Of a stretch of 64,000 nt of DNA, positions 40,358 through 51,641 are shown in pieces (the first letter of the stretch is position 1; each line of letters starts with the position of its first letter). A program made the position numbers and the translations under genes. This DNA is from Actinacidiphila acididurans (GTDB lineage Bacteria > Actinomycetota > Actinomycetes > Streptomycetales > Streptomycetaceae), in NCBI RefSeq assembly GCF_016918855.1, contig NZ_JADKYB010000006.1:248001-312000 (forward strand). Direction: 5' to 3'. The notes beneath the pieces are model-generated. The model ran no database searches and had not been told where the DNA came from. It saw only the letters and a list, made by a program, of their open reading frames with translations.

Positions 40358-40392
40358 GGGCCGCGCGGCGGGGACACCCCACCGCGCGGCCC
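40358..40392 (+). terminator. Intra-operon hairpin between livK and livH
   Basis: GGGCCGCGCGG pairs with CCGCGCGGCCC, and GGGG with CCCC inside, with one mismatch and an ACA loop. There is no T-tract. Such hairpins commonly let the binding-protein gene be expressed more than the permease genes behind it. Confidence 0.55.
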
Positions 40393-40460
40393 TGCCGCTT
40401 CAAGCGTCGATCCTCTGTCCCCTGCCCCCCCTGCCCCCCCAGCGACATGGAGGCCATGCG

Positions 40461-41390
40461 GTGCACACTTTGCCGCAACAGCTGGCCAATGGGCTGTTCA
40501 TCGGCTCAATGTACGGGCTCATCGCCATCGGCTACACGATGGTGTACGGCATCGTCCAGCTCATCAACTTCGCCCACGGCGAGATCTACATGACCGGGGC
40601 CTTCGGCGCCCTCGCGGTCTACACCAATCTCCCCAGCGGCACGTCCATCTGGCTCGCGCTCCCCCTCATGCTGATCGGCGGCGGCATCGTGTCCGTGCTG
40701 ATCGCGGTGGGAGCGGAGCGGTTCGCCTACCGGCCGCTGCGCAACGCGCCCCGGCTGGCCCCGCTCATCACCGCCATCGGCCTCTCCCTCGCACTCCAGC
40801 AGGCGGTCTTCCTCTGGTACCCGGGCGGCGACAACGGCAAGCGGTTTCCCCAACTGCCCGGCGGCCCCTACCACATCGGCTCGGTCGACATCCAGAGCGG
40901 TGACATCTTCCTGATCGTCGCCGCCGTGGTGTGCATGGTCGCGCTGGCCACCTTCGTGCGCACCAGCCGCACCGGCCGGGCCATGCAGGCCACCGCCCAG
41001 GACCCGGACACCGCGCAGCTCATGGGCATCGACACCAACCGGATCATCGTGATCGCCTTCGCCATCGGCGGCTTCTTCGCCGCCGTGGCCGGTGTCGCGT
41101 CCGGCCTGAAATACGGTCAGGTCAAGTTCGACATCGGCTTCCAGGCCGGCCTGAAGGCCTTCACCGCCGCCGTCCTCGGCGGCATCGGCAACATCTACGG
41201 AGCCATGCTCGGCGGTCTCGTCCTCGGTATCGCCGAGTCGTGCGCGTCCGCCTACATCTCCAACATCCCGGGCATGGAACAGCTCGGCGGCGGCGGCTGG
41301 GCCAACGTATGGGCCTTCGTCCTGCTGATCGTCGTCCTGCTGGTGCGGCCGCAGGGCCTGCTCGGCGAGCGTGTCGCGGACAGGGCGTGA
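40461..41390 (+). CDS. livH: Branched-chain amino acid ABC transporter permease LivH
   Basis: A 309-residue permease with about eight hydrophobic segments. The LivH signatures are visible: NGLFIGSMYGLIAIGYTMVY, LINFAHGEIYMTGAFGAL, and the cytoplasmic coupling loop TRTGRAMQATAQDPDTAQL-like region (here TSRTGRAMQATAQDPDTAQ) followed by LMGIDTNRIIVIAFAIGG. GTG 40461 follows an ATGGAGG site. It is the second gene of the liv operon. Confidence 0.95.
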   Translation: MHTLPQQLANGLFIGSMYGLIAIGYTMVYGIVQLINFAHGEIYMTGAFGALAVYTNLPSGTSIWLALPLMLIGGGIVSVLIAVGAERFAYRPLRNAPRLAPLITAIGLSLALQQAVFLWYPGGDNGKRFPQLPGGPYHIGSVDIQSGDIFLIVAAVVCMVALATFVRTSRTGRAMQATAQDPDTAQLMGIDTNRIIVIAFAIGGFFAAVAGVASGLKYGQVKFDIGFQAGLKAFTAAVLGGIGNIYGAMLGGLVLGIAESCASAYISNIPGMEQLGGGGWANVWAFVLLIVVLLVRPQGLLGERVADRA

Positions 41391-41397
41391 TCACCAC

Positions 41398-43284
41398 ATG
41401 ACCGACATCCCCATCACCACGGCCGAAGCCGTCGTCCAGGCCCGGAGCGACGCCCACCGGGCGGCCCCGTTCGTTCCGCTGCCCCCGGCCGCCGCGCGCC
41501 TGGTCACCCTGGCCGGCGTGGTCGTCACCGTGGCGTCCACCTTCATGTCGTGGACGTACACCACCGAGTTCCCCGGCGACCTGACCGTCAGCGGCTACCC
41601 GGGCGGCCTCCAGGTCCTCACCCTGATCGGCGCCATCCTCACCGGCGTGATCGCGCTGGGCGCCTTCCGGGTCAAGGGACTTGCCTGGCTGAACCCGAGC
41701 CGGTCCAACAACGGCGTGCTGCTGCTGGCCCTGGGCACCCTCGGCACCACCTGGTACACCGTCATCGACATCGCCGCCAAGCTCGGCGGCATGGCCAACC
41801 TCGACCCCGGCGGCTTCGTCGCCGCCATCGGCAGCCTGCTGCTGTTCGCCGGCGCCCTCGCGCTGCCCATCGACCGGCACCCGGTCGAGCCCGCCGACGC
41901 CGAGTACTTCGAACTCGGCCGGCTGTCCGGCAACGGGCCCACCGTCGGCGCCTACCGCTGGCTGCGCGAGGCCCGGCTCAACCACAGCGACCTGCCGGTG
42001 GGCGACGCCCGCCGGCTCAACCCCTGGCTCCAGCGGCTGGCCGTGGTCGTCGTCTACGCGGTCGGGGTGAAGATCTTCACCTACGGTGTCGCCACGAACT
42101 ACAGCGACATCTTCATCGGCTACCTGATCGTGGTCTCCTTCGGCTTCCTGGGCCTGGGCGCCACCGGCCTGCTGCGCCAGTTCCGGCAGATCACCCAGCA
42201 CAACCGCCGGTTCTCCACCGCGATCGGCGTGCTGGCCGCGGTCGCGTACCCCTTCGCCCAGAACAACGAGCACTGGGCCAACCTCGGGGTGAGCATCCTC
42301 ATCGTGGGCACGGTCGCGCTCGGCCTGAACATCGTGGTCGGCCTGACCGGCCTGCTCGACCTCGGTTACGTCGCCTTCCTCGGCGTCGGCGCCTACACCG
42401 CGGCCCTGGTCTCCGGTTCCCAGTTCTCCATCTGGTCCGGCACCCAGTTCCCGTTCTGGGCCGCCGCCCTGGCCGGCATGGTCGTCGCCTGCATCTTCGG
42501 CGTCCTCATCGGCGCCCCCACGCTGCGGCTGCGCGGTGACTACCTGGCCATCGTCACCCTCGGCTTCGGAGAGATCTTCCGTATCGTCGTCCGCAACCTC
42601 GACGGCGTCTCCGGCCCGAAGGTCACCAACGGCCCCAACGGCATCGCGCAGATCCCGGACGTGTCGATCTTCGGCTACAACCTGGGCGACCAGCACTCCT
42701 TCGGGTCCTTCACCCTGGGCCGGTTCGCCAACTACTACCTGCTGATGCTGGTCATCACCCTCATCGTGGTGCTGGTCTTCACCCGTGCCGCCGACTCCCG
42801 GATCGGCCGGTCCTGGATCGCCATCCGGGAGGACGAGATCGCCGCCACCGCCATGGGCATCAACGGCTTCCGGGTCAAGCTGGTCGCCTTCGCCCTCGGC
42901 GCCTCGCTGGCCGGCCTGGCCGGCACCGTCTTCGCCCACGTGACCAACAGCGTGGTGCCCGACCCGTACGTGTTCTCCGGGTCGGTGCCGCCCAACTCCG
43001 CCTTCCTGCTGGCCGCGGTCGTCCTCGGCGGCATGGGTACGGTCAGCGGTCCGATCCTGGGCGCGGCGCTGCTCTACCTCATCCCCGCGAAGCTGGACTT
43101 CCTGGCCCGGTACGAGCTGCTGGCCTTCGGTCTCGCGCTGATCCTCATCATGCGCTTCCGGCCCGAGGGCATCATCCCCAACCGGCGCCGCCAGCTCGAA
43201 TTCCACGAAGACGCCGCCACGGCGTCCGACCAGCCCGGCACCCCCGGCGACGACACCGTCCCGGTCGGCGCGGCAGGGGCGTGA
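41398..43284 (+). CDS. livM: Branched-chain amino acid ABC transporter permease LivM, extended
   Basis: A 628-residue permease, much longer than the common LivM. The core from about residue 305 shows GLNIVVGLTGLLDLGYVAFL, LRLRGDYLAIVTLGFGEIFR, and the coupling loop RIGRSWIAIREDEIAATAMG. The first 300 residues are additional: hydrophobic segments near 37-57, 75-95 and 110-127, a soluble loop with RLSGNGPTVGAYRWLREARL, and two more helices before the core. ATG 41398 lies seven bases after the livH stop. Role of the extension is unknown. Confidence 0.93.
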   Translation: MTDIPITTAEAVVQARSDAHRAAPFVPLPPAAARLVTLAGVVVTVASTFMSWTYTTEFPGDLTVSGYPGGLQVLTLIGAILTGVIALGAFRVKGLAWLNPSRSNNGVLLLALGTLGTTWYTVIDIAAKLGGMANLDPGGFVAAIGSLLLFAGALALPIDRHPVEPADAEYFELGRLSGNGPTVGAYRWLREARLNHSDLPVGDARRLNPWLQRLAVVVVYAVGVKIFTYGVATNYSDIFIGYLIVVSFGFLGLGATGLLRQFRQITQHNRRFSTAIGVLAAVAYPFAQNNEHWANLGVSILIVGTVALGLNIVVGLTGLLDLGYVAFLGVGAYTAALVSGSQFSIWSGTQFPFWAAALAGMVVACIFGVLIGAPTLRLRGDYLAIVTLGFGEIFRIVVRNLDGVSGPKVTNGPNGIAQIPDVSIFGYNLGDQHSFGSFTLGRFANYYLLMLVITLIVVLVFTRAADSRIGRSWIAIREDEIAATAMGINGFRVKLVAFALGASLAGLAGTVFAHVTNSVVPDPYVFSGSVPPNSAFLLAAVVLGGMGTVSGPILGAALLYLIPAKLDFLARYELLAFGLALILIMRFRPEGIIPNRRRQLEFHEDAATASDQPGTPGDDTVPVGAAGA

Positions 43285-43292
43285 GGGACACC

Positions 43293-44147
43293 ATGACCAC
43301 CACCATCCCCGAACAGCCGTCCCCGCAGGGGGCGCCCAAGGGCACCGCGCTGCTTGAGGCCAAGGGCGTCATCATGCGCTTCGGCGGCCTCACCGCCGTC
43401 CGCGACGTCTCGCTGACCGTGGGCAGCGGCGAGATCGTCGGCCTGATCGGCCCCAACGGCGCCGGCAAGACCACCTTCTTCAACTGCCTCACCGGGCTGT
43501 ACGTCCCCACCGAGGGCACGGTCAGCTACCGCGGCACCGTCCTGCCGCCCAAGCCGCACCTGGTCACCCAGGCCGGCATCGCCCGTACCTTCCAGAACAT
43601 CCGGCTGTTCGCCAACATGACCGTCCTGGAGAACGTCCTGGTCGGACGGCACACCCGGACCCGCGAAGGGCTGCTGTCCGCGCTGATCCGCGGCCCCGGC
43701 TACCACCGGGCCGAGGCCCGCTCCCGTGAGCGCGCCATGGAACTGCTGGCCTTCACCGGGCTGGCCGGCAAGGCCGAGCACCTGGCCCGCAACCTGCCCT
43801 ACGGCGAGCAGCGCAAGCTGGAGATCGCCCGGGCGCTGGCCAGCGAACCCGGCCTGCTGCTGCTGGACGAGCCCACGGCCGGCATGAACCCGCAGGAGAC
43901 TCGGGCCACCGAGGAACTGGTCTTCGCCATCCGCGACCAGGGCATCGCCGTCCTGGTGATCGAGCACGACATGCGGTTCATCTTCAACCTCTGCGACCGG
44001 GTCGCCGTCCTCGTCCAGGGCGAGAAGCTGGTCGAGGGCACCTCGGACGTCGTGCAGAGCGACGAGAGGGTGATCGCCGCGTACCTCGGCGAACCCTTCG
44101 AAGGAGCACCGGCCGACGAGGCCGAGGAGCGGGAGAACGACCGATGA
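43293..44147 (+). CDS. livG: Branched-chain amino acid ABC transporter ATPase LivG
   Basis: A 284-residue ATP-binding subunit. Walker A is GLIGPNGAGKTTFFNCLTG; the LivG-type segment GIARTFQNIRLFANMTVLEN follows; the ABC signature is degenerate (LPYGEQRKLEIARAL), as usual in LivG; Walker B is LLLLDEPTAGMNPQE; the switch His lies in VIEHDMRFIF. ATG 43293 was chosen because GAGGGA precedes it; a GTG at 43281 overlapping the livM stop is possible. Confidence 0.95.
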   Translation: MTTTIPEQPSPQGAPKGTALLEAKGVIMRFGGLTAVRDVSLTVGSGEIVGLIGPNGAGKTTFFNCLTGLYVPTEGTVSYRGTVLPPKPHLVTQAGIARTFQNIRLFANMTVLENVLVGRHTRTREGLLSALIRGPGYHRAEARSRERAMELLAFTGLAGKAEHLARNLPYGEQRKLEIARALASEPGLLLLDEPTAGMNPQETRATEELVFAIRDQGIAVLVIEHDMRFIFNLCDRVAVLVQGEKLVEGTSDVVQSDERVIAAYLGEPFEGAPADEAEERENDR

Positions 44148-44860
44148 GCGCACTGCTCGAAGTGGACAACCTGCGGGTCGCCTACGGCAAGATCGAGGCC
44201 GTCAAGGGGATCAGCTTCGCCGTCGAGGCCGGGCAGGTCGTCACCCTCATCGGCACCAACGGCGCAGGCAAGACCACCACGCTGCGCACGCTCAGCGGCC
44301 TGCTCAAGCCGGTCGGCGGCAAGGTCGTCTTCGACGGCAAGCCGCTCACCAGGGTGCCCCCGCACAAGATCGTCGCCCTGGGCCTGGCGCACTCCCCGGA
44401 GGGCCGGCACATCTTCCCCCGGCTCACCATCGAGCAGAACCTCCAGCTCGGGGCGTATCTGCGCAAGGACTCGGCCGGCATCACGCAGGACATGCAGCGC
44501 GCCTACGACCTCTTCCCCATCCTGGGGGAGCGGCGCAAGCAGGCGGCCGGCACCCTGTCCGGCGGCGAGCAGCAGATGCTGGCGATGGGCAGGGCCCTGA
44601 TGTCCCAGCCCAAGCTGCTCATGCTCGACGAGCCCTCGATGGGGCTGTCGCCGATCATGATGCAGAAGATCATGGCCACCATCGTCGAACTGCGCGCCCA
44701 GGGCACCACCATCCTGCTCGTCGAGCAGAACGCCCAGGCCGCGCTGTCCCTGGCCGACCAGGCGCACGTGATGGAGGTCGGCACGATCAAGCTGTCCGGC
44801 ACCGGGCACGCCCTGCTGCACGACGACGAGGTCCGCAAGACCTACCTCGGCGAGGACTGA
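44144..44860 (+). CDS. livF: Branched-chain amino acid ABC transporter ATPase LivF
   Basis: A 238-residue ATP-binding subunit. Walker A is TLIGTNGAGKTTTLRTLSGL, followed by the LivF-type LGLAHSPEGRHIFPRLTIEQ, signature GTLSGGEQQMLAMGRAL, Walker B LLMLDEPSMGLSPI and switch region LVEQNAQAAL. The ATG overlaps the livG stop by four bases. It is the last gene of the operon and a terminator follows. Confidence 0.96.
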   Translation: MSALLEVDNLRVAYGKIEAVKGISFAVEAGQVVTLIGTNGAGKTTTLRTLSGLLKPVGGKVVFDGKPLTRVPPHKIVALGLAHSPEGRHIFPRLTIEQNLQLGAYLRKDSAGITQDMQRAYDLFPILGERRKQAAGTLSGGEQQMLAMGRALMSQPKLLMLDEPSMGLSPIMMQKIMATIVELRAQGTTILLVEQNAQAALSLADQAHVMEVGTIKLSGTGHALLHDDEVRKTYLGED

Positions 44861-44902
44861 CGGGGCCTGCCCCGACGGCAGCGGGGACCCGGACAACGGG
44901 AC

Positions 44903-44946
44903 ACGGAAAGGGGCCGCCCCCGGCCATGGGGGGCGGCCCCTTCCGT
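44903..44946 (+). terminator. Hairpin terminator after livF
   Basis: An approximately 18-bp stem (ACGGAA-A-GGGGCCGCCCCC against GGGGGCGGCCCCTTCCGT) with one bulged A and a short loop. There is no T-tract. Confidence 0.7.
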
Positions 44947-44999
44947 ACGACGCCCGACGTGCGTACACGTTCCGTACGAGGCGGTGTTCCGCTCGTCGG

Positions 45000-45638
45000 C
45001 TACTTGTCCGCGACCTCGTCGATGACCGCCTGGGCCACCGCCTGCATGGACATCCGGCGGTCCATCGAGGTCTTCTGGATCCAGCGGAAGGCGGCCGGCT
45101 CGGTCAGCCCGTACTTGGTCTGCAGCACGCTCTTGGCCCGGTCGACCAGCTTGCGGGTCTCCAGCCGCACGGTCAGGTCCTGGATCTCGGCCTCCAGCGC
45201 CCGCAGCTCCTGGAACCGGCTCACCGCCATCTCGATCGACGGCACCAGGTCGCTCTTGGTGAACGGCTTGACCAGGTACGCCATGGCCCCCGCGTCCCTG
45301 GCCCGCTCCACCAGCTCCCGCTGCGAGAAGGCGGTCAGCATCAGCACCGGGGCCAGCTTCTCCCCGGCGATCCGCTCGGCCGCCGAGATCCCGTCCAGCA
45401 CCGGCATCTTGACGTCCAGGATCACCAGGTGCGGCCGCAGCTCCTCGGCCAGCTTGACCGCGGTCTCCCCGTCGCCGGCCTCCCCGACCACGGAGTACCC
45501 CTCCTCCTCCAGCATCTCCTTGAGATCGAGCCGGATCAGCGCCTCGTCCTCCGCGATGACCACGCGGGTCGTCGCCGGAGGCACGTGCGACTGATCGTCC
45601 TCACGAGGGGCGGGGGTCGACTCTTCCGGGGCGCTCAC
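45000..45638 (-). CDS. pdtaR: PdtaR-type response regulator with ANTAR RNA-binding domain
   Basis: A 212-residue two-domain regulator. The receiver domain (about 25-145) has the acidic pair in RVVIAEDEALIRLDL, the phosphoryl Asp in LVILDVKMPVLDG, and the Lys in AYLVKPFTKSDLV. The C-terminal ANTAR domain (about 150-208) shows KLVDRAKSVLQTKYGLTEPA and FRWIQKTSMDRRMSMQAVAQ. ANTAR proteins act as transcription antitermination factors binding paired RNA hairpins after phosphorylation. GTG 45638 follows AAGGAGCACC. The cognate PdtaS kinase is not in the window. Confidence 0.93.
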   Translation of the reverse strand: MSAPEESTPAPREDDQSHVPPATTRVVIAEDEALIRLDLKEMLEEEGYSVVGEAGDGETAVKLAEELRPHLVILDVKMPVLDGISAAERIAGEKLAPVLMLTAFSQRELVERARDAGAMAYLVKPFTKSDLVPSIEMAVSRFQELRALEAEIQDLTVRLETRKLVDRAKSVLQTKYGLTEPAAFRWIQKTSMDRRMSMQAVAQAVIDEVADK

Positions 45639-45648
45639 GGTGCTCCTT

Positions 45649-45677
45649 GTCCTTGAAGGTCCTTGAAGTCCTTGAAG
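45649..45677 (-). repeat. Triple 10-bp direct repeat in the pdtaR leader
   Basis: GTCCTTGAAG occurs three times at 45649, 45659 and 45668 on the plus strand (CTTCAAGGAC on the transcribed sense). It lies 10-40 bases upstream of the pdtaR start codon. Confidence 0.7.
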
Positions 45678-45763
45678 CGGGTCTTTCGGGGTCCTCGGTC
45701 GGGCGTGCGGTGCGGGCCCGCACCCCCGAGCCTACCTAGCTGCGACCGCGCTCACCTACACGG

Positions 45764-45769
45764 TACGCT
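45764..45769 (+). promoter_or_regulatory. Putative -10 element of the tRNA-Leu gene
   Basis: TACGCT with TGCGAC 17 bases upstream (45741-45746). The expected start is about 8 bases before the mature tRNA 5' end. Confidence 0.35.
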
Positions 45770-45783
45770 GGGCCGCACACCCT

Positions 45784-45866
45784 GCCGGGTTGGCGGAACG
45801 GCATACGCGGAGGCCTCAAAAGCCTTTGTCCGAGAGGGCATGTGGGTTCGAATCCCACACCCGGCA
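45784..45866 (+). tRNA. tRNA-Leu (anticodon CAA)
   Basis: An 83-nt type II tRNA. The acceptor stem GCCGGGT pairs with ACCCGGC, with discriminator A at 45866. The anticodon loop CTCAAAA gives CAA, reading TTG. A long variable arm (TTGTCCGAGAGGGCA) and the T-arm GTGGGTTCGAATCCCAC are present. CCA is not encoded. It reads TTG, so it is distinct from bldA, the TTA-reading tRNA-Leu of streptomycetes. Confidence 0.95.
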
Positions 45867-45930
45867 CCCCAGTTCATCGCACCACAGTTCAGCGGAGAAT
45901 CCCGGAGCGGGCCAGAAGGCGCGCCGTGGC

Positions 45931-46416
45931 TCAGGCCGCGCCGTTCGTCGAGGCCGTCGGGGTGGCCGGACGCAGCATGCAGGTCAGCCGGGCGGTACAG
46001 ATCCGGCGGCCGGACTCATCGGCGATCGTGATCTCGTACGTGGCCGAGCTGCGCCCGCGGTGCACCGGCGTGGCGGTGCCGGTCACCGTCCCGGACCGCA
46101 CGGCGCGGTGGTGGGTGGCGTTCAGGTCCACTCCGACCGCGATCTTGCCCGGGCCGCCGTGCAGCATCGCGCCCACCGAGCCCAGCGTCTCGGCCAGCAC
46201 CGCCGACGCCCCGCCGTGCAGCAGTCCGTACGGCTGGGTGTTGCCCTCGACCGGCATGGTGCCGACCACCTTCTCCGGCGAGGCCTCCAGCACGACGATG
46301 CCCATCCGCTCCCCGAGCGCCCCGGCGGAGAACAGGGACGCCAGGTCGATGCCGAGCCCGGTGTACTGCGCCAGGATCTCCGGCGGGAACTGCGTGGTGG
46401 TGGTCTGCTCGCCCAT
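45931..46416 (-). CDS. PaaI-type hotdog-fold acyl-CoA thioesterase
   Basis: A 161-residue protein of the PaaI/YdiI thioesterase family. Visible are MPVEGNTQPYGLLHGGASAV with the helix-capping HGG motif and catalytic Asp/Glu-type position in the following ETLGSVGA, then DLNATHHRAVRSGTVTGTA and the final strands with HRGRSSATYEITI. Such enzymes hydrolyse aryl- or acyl-CoA thioesters. The ATG is preceded by GAGGGAG. The substrate cannot be told from the sequence. Confidence 0.88.
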   Translation of the reverse strand: MGEQTTTTQFPPEILAQYTGLGIDLASLFSAGALGERMGIVVLEASPEKVVGTMPVEGNTQPYGLLHGGASAVLAETLGSVGAMLHGGPGKIAVGVDLNATHHRAVRSGTVTGTATPVHRGRSSATYEITIADESGRRICTARLTCMLRPATPTASTNGAA

Positions 46417-46529
46417 GCGTCGACTCCCTCGGTCGTGGGGGCCGGCCGGCAGCCGTACTGCGACTGCCGGCCGGTGCGGAAATGACTCCGCGGAGATGCC
46501 TCCGCGGCCAACCTAGACGCCGCCCGGGC

Positions 46530-48815
<2,286 letters not shown>

Positions 48816-48822
48816 GACAGCC

Positions 48823-48828
48823 ACTGTA
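48823..48828 (-). promoter_or_regulatory. -10-like hexamer for leaderless FdhF/YdeP gene
   Basis: TACAGT on the minus strand, seven bases before the ATG at 48815. No Shine-Dalgarno sequence is present. Confidence 0.45.
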
Positions 48829-48926
48829 TTGCCGCCGCCTGACCTCCTGGTGCCGGTATCCCGGCGAAAAGACGGCCGCCGGCCGTACGGCCCGGGCTGT
48901 CGGACCCGCGTGGGAGGATCGGGAGC

Positions 48927-51641
48927 GTGGCAGAGAAAGCAACCGCACAGAAGACGACGACCGACCGACCCCGGCTGATGCTGCTGGACGGGCACTCGCT
49001 GGCGTACCGGGCGTTCTACGCGCTGCCGGTGGAGAACTTCAACACCGCCACGGGCCAGCCGACGAACGCCATCTACGGCTTCACGTCGATGCTGTCCAAC
49101 ACGCTGCGTGACGAGCAGCCGACGCATCTGGCCGTCGCCTTCGACGTCTCCCGCAAGACGTGGCGGTTCGACGAGTACCCCGAGTACAAGGCGACCCGGT
49201 CCGCGACCCCGGACGAGTTCCGCAGCCAGGTCGAGCTGATCGGTGAGCTGCTGGACGCGATGCGGGTCAGCCGCTTCGCCGTGGAGGGGTACGAGGCGGA
49301 CGACGTGATCGCCACTCTCGCCACCCAGGCCGAGGCCCTCGGTTACGACGTGCTGATCGTCACCGGCGACCGGGACTCCTTCCAGCTGGTCAGCGACCAC
49401 GTGACCGTGCTCTACCCGACCAAGGGCGTCTCCGAGCTGACCCGGTACACCCCGGAGAAGGTCGTGGAGAAGTACGGCCTGACCCCGGCCCAGTACCCGG
49501 ACTTCGCCGCGCTGCGCGGCGACCCGTCCGACAACCTGCCCGGCATCCCCGGCGTGGGGGAGAAGACCGCCGCCAAGTGGATCACCCAGTTCGGCTCGTT
49601 CCAGGAGCTGTGCGAGCGGGTGGCCGAGGTCAAGGGCAAGGTCGGCGACAACCTGCGGGCGCACCTGGACGCGGTCAAGCTCAACCGGCGGCTGACCGAG
49701 ATGGTCCGCGACGTGCCGCTGCCCTCGACCCCGCCGGACCTGGAGCGCATCCCCTACGACCGGCAGACCCTGTCCGGCGTGCTGGACGTCCTGGAGTTCC
49801 GCAACCCGAACTTCCGCGAGCGGCTGTTCGCCGCCGACCCCGGCGCGGAGCAGGAGGCCGCGGTCGCCGAGGGCGTCGCCGTGCACGGCACCGTGCTGGG
49901 CGCCGGCGAACTGTCCGGCTGGCTGGCCGACCACGCGCAGGGGCCGCTGGGCCTGGCCAGTGTGGACACCTGGGAGCTGGGCAGCGGCTCGGTCACCCAG
50001 CTCGCCCTGGCCTCGGCGGAGGACGCGGCCTGGTTCGACCCGGCGCAGCTCGAGGAGACCGACGAGAAGGCGTTCGCCACCTGGCTGGCCGACCCGGCCC
50101 GCCCCAAGGTGCTGCACAACGCCAAGAACACCGCCCGGGTGTTCGCCGAGCACGGCTGGTACCTGGCCGGGATCTCCATGGACACCGCGCTGGCCGCCTA
50201 CCTGATCAAGCCGGGTCGCCGCTCCTTCGCCCTGGACGTGCTGTCGGTGGAGTACCTGGGCCGCGAGCTGGCCCCGGCGGACACCGGCGACGGCCAGCTC
50301 GCGTTCGGCGAGGAGGAGGACGGCGACGCGGCCGCGGCCGAGGCGCTGATGGTGCAGGCCCGCGCGGTCCTCGACCTCGGCGAGGTGTTCGGCGAGCGGC
50401 TGCCCGAGGTCGGCGCCGAGAATCTGCTGCACGACGTGGAGCTGCCGATCTCCGCGCTGCTGGCCCGGATGGAGCGGGCCGGGATCGCCGCCGACCGGGA
50501 CCATCTGGCCGGCCTGGAGCAGCAGTTCGCCGCCGCCGTGCAGCACGCGGTGACCGAGGCGCACGCCTCGGTGGGCCACGAGTTCAACCTGGGCTCGCCC
50601 AAGCAGCTCCAGGAAGTGCTGTTCGGCGAGCTGGGCCTGCCGAAGACCAAGAAGACCAAGACCGGCTTCACCACCGACGCCGACGCGCTGGCCTGGCTCG
50701 CCGCCCAGACCGAGCACGAACTGCCGGTCATCATGCTGCGCCACCGCGAGCAGGCCAAGCTGCGGGTCACCGTCGAGGGCCTGGTCAAGACCGTCGCCCC
50801 GGACGGGCGCATCCACACCACCTTCAGCCAGATCGTGGCCGCCACCGGCCGGCTGTCCTCCACCGACCCCAACCTGCAGAACGTGCCGGTCCGCACCGAC
50901 GAGGGCCGGGCCATCCGCCGCGGCTTCGTCGTCGGCAAGGATTTCGAGACGCTGCTGACCGCCGACTACAGCCAGATCGAACTGCGGGTGATGGCCCACC
51001 TGTCCGACGACGACGGGCTGATCGCCGCCTTCACTTCCGGCGAGGACCTGCACGACACCGTCGGCTCCCAGGTGTTCTCCGTCCCCCGCGACCAGGTGGA
51101 CCCCGAGATGCGCCGCAAGATCAAGGCGATGTCGTACGGACTGGCCTACGGGCTCTCCGCGTTCGGCCTGTCCCAGCAGCTCGGCATCGAGGCCGCCGAG
51201 GCACGGGCACTGATCGAGACCTACTTCGAGCGGTTCGGCGGCGTACGCGACTACCTGCACCGGGTGGTCGAGGAGGCCCGTATCACCGGCTACACCGAGA
51301 CCGTGCTCGGCCGCCGCCGCTACCTGCCGGACCTCAACAGCGACAACCGGCAGCGCCGCGAGATGGCCGAGCGGATGGCGCTCAACGCGCCCATCCAGGG
51401 CTCGGCCGCCGACATCGTCAAGATCGCCATGCTCCGGGTGGACGAGGCGCTCACCCGCGAGGGACTGGACTCCCGGATGCTGCTCCAGGTGCACGACGAA
51501 ATCGTGGTCGAGGTCGCCCCCGGCGAGCTCACCGCGGTCGAGGAGCTGGTCCGCCGCGAGATGGCCGGCGCCTACCCGCTGCGGGCCCCGCTCGACGTCT
51601 CCGTCGGCCACGGCACGGACTGGGAGTCGGCGGCCCACTGA
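48927..51641 (+). CDS. polA: DNA polymerase I
   Basis: A 904-residue repair and Okazaki-processing polymerase. The 5'-3' exonuclease domain (1-300) has LMLLDGHSLAYRAFYAL, YEADDVIATLA, VTGDRDSFQLV and the helix-hairpin-helix GIPGVGEKTAAKWI. The 3'-5' exonuclease region (about 310-490) has lost the DxE motif: only VDTWELGSG is left, as in other actinobacteria. The polymerase domain shows GRLSSTDPNLQNVPVRT, motif A ADYSQIELRVMAHLS (about 680), motif B RRKIKAMSYGLAYGLS and motif C QVHDEIVVE (about 854). The start is GTG 48927. Confidence 0.97.
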   Translation: MAEKATAQKTTTDRPRLMLLDGHSLAYRAFYALPVENFNTATGQPTNAIYGFTSMLSNTLRDEQPTHLAVAFDVSRKTWRFDEYPEYKATRSATPDEFRSQVELIGELLDAMRVSRFAVEGYEADDVIATLATQAEALGYDVLIVTGDRDSFQLVSDHVTVLYPTKGVSELTRYTPEKVVEKYGLTPAQYPDFAALRGDPSDNLPGIPGVGEKTAAKWITQFGSFQELCERVAEVKGKVGDNLRAHLDAVKLNRRLTEMVRDVPLPSTPPDLERIPYDRQTLSGVLDVLEFRNPNFRERLFAADPGAEQEAAVAEGVAVHGTVLGAGELSGWLADHAQGPLGLASVDTWELGSGSVTQLALASAEDAAWFDPAQLEETDEKAFATWLADPARPKVLHNAKNTARVFAEHGWYLAGISMDTALAAYLIKPGRRSFALDVLSVEYLGRELAPADTGDGQLAFGEEEDGDAAAAEALMVQARAVLDLGEVFGERLPEVGAENLLHDVELPISALLARMERAGIAADRDHLAGLEQQFAAAVQHAVTEAHASVGHEFNLGSPKQLQEVLFGELGLPKTKKTKTGFTTDADALAWLAAQTEHELPVIMLRHREQAKLRVTVEGLVKTVAPDGRIHTTFSQIVAATGRLSSTDPNLQNVPVRTDEGRAIRRGFVVGKDFETLLTADYSQIELRVMAHLSDDDGLIAAFTSGEDLHDTVGSQVFSVPRDQVDPEMRRKIKAMSYGLAYGLSAFGLSQQLGIEAAEARALIETYFERFGGVRDYLHRVVEEARITGYTETVLGRRRYLPDLNSDNRQRREMAERMALNAPIQGSAADIVKIAMLRVDEALTREGLDSRMLLQVHDEIVVEVAPGELTAVEELVRREMAGAYPLRAPLDVSVGHGTDWESAAH

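Noticed and set aside
45784..45930. tRNA-Leu as an integration site for a mobile element
   Set aside because: No integrase gene, no second copy of the tRNA 3' end and no change in gene content beside it.
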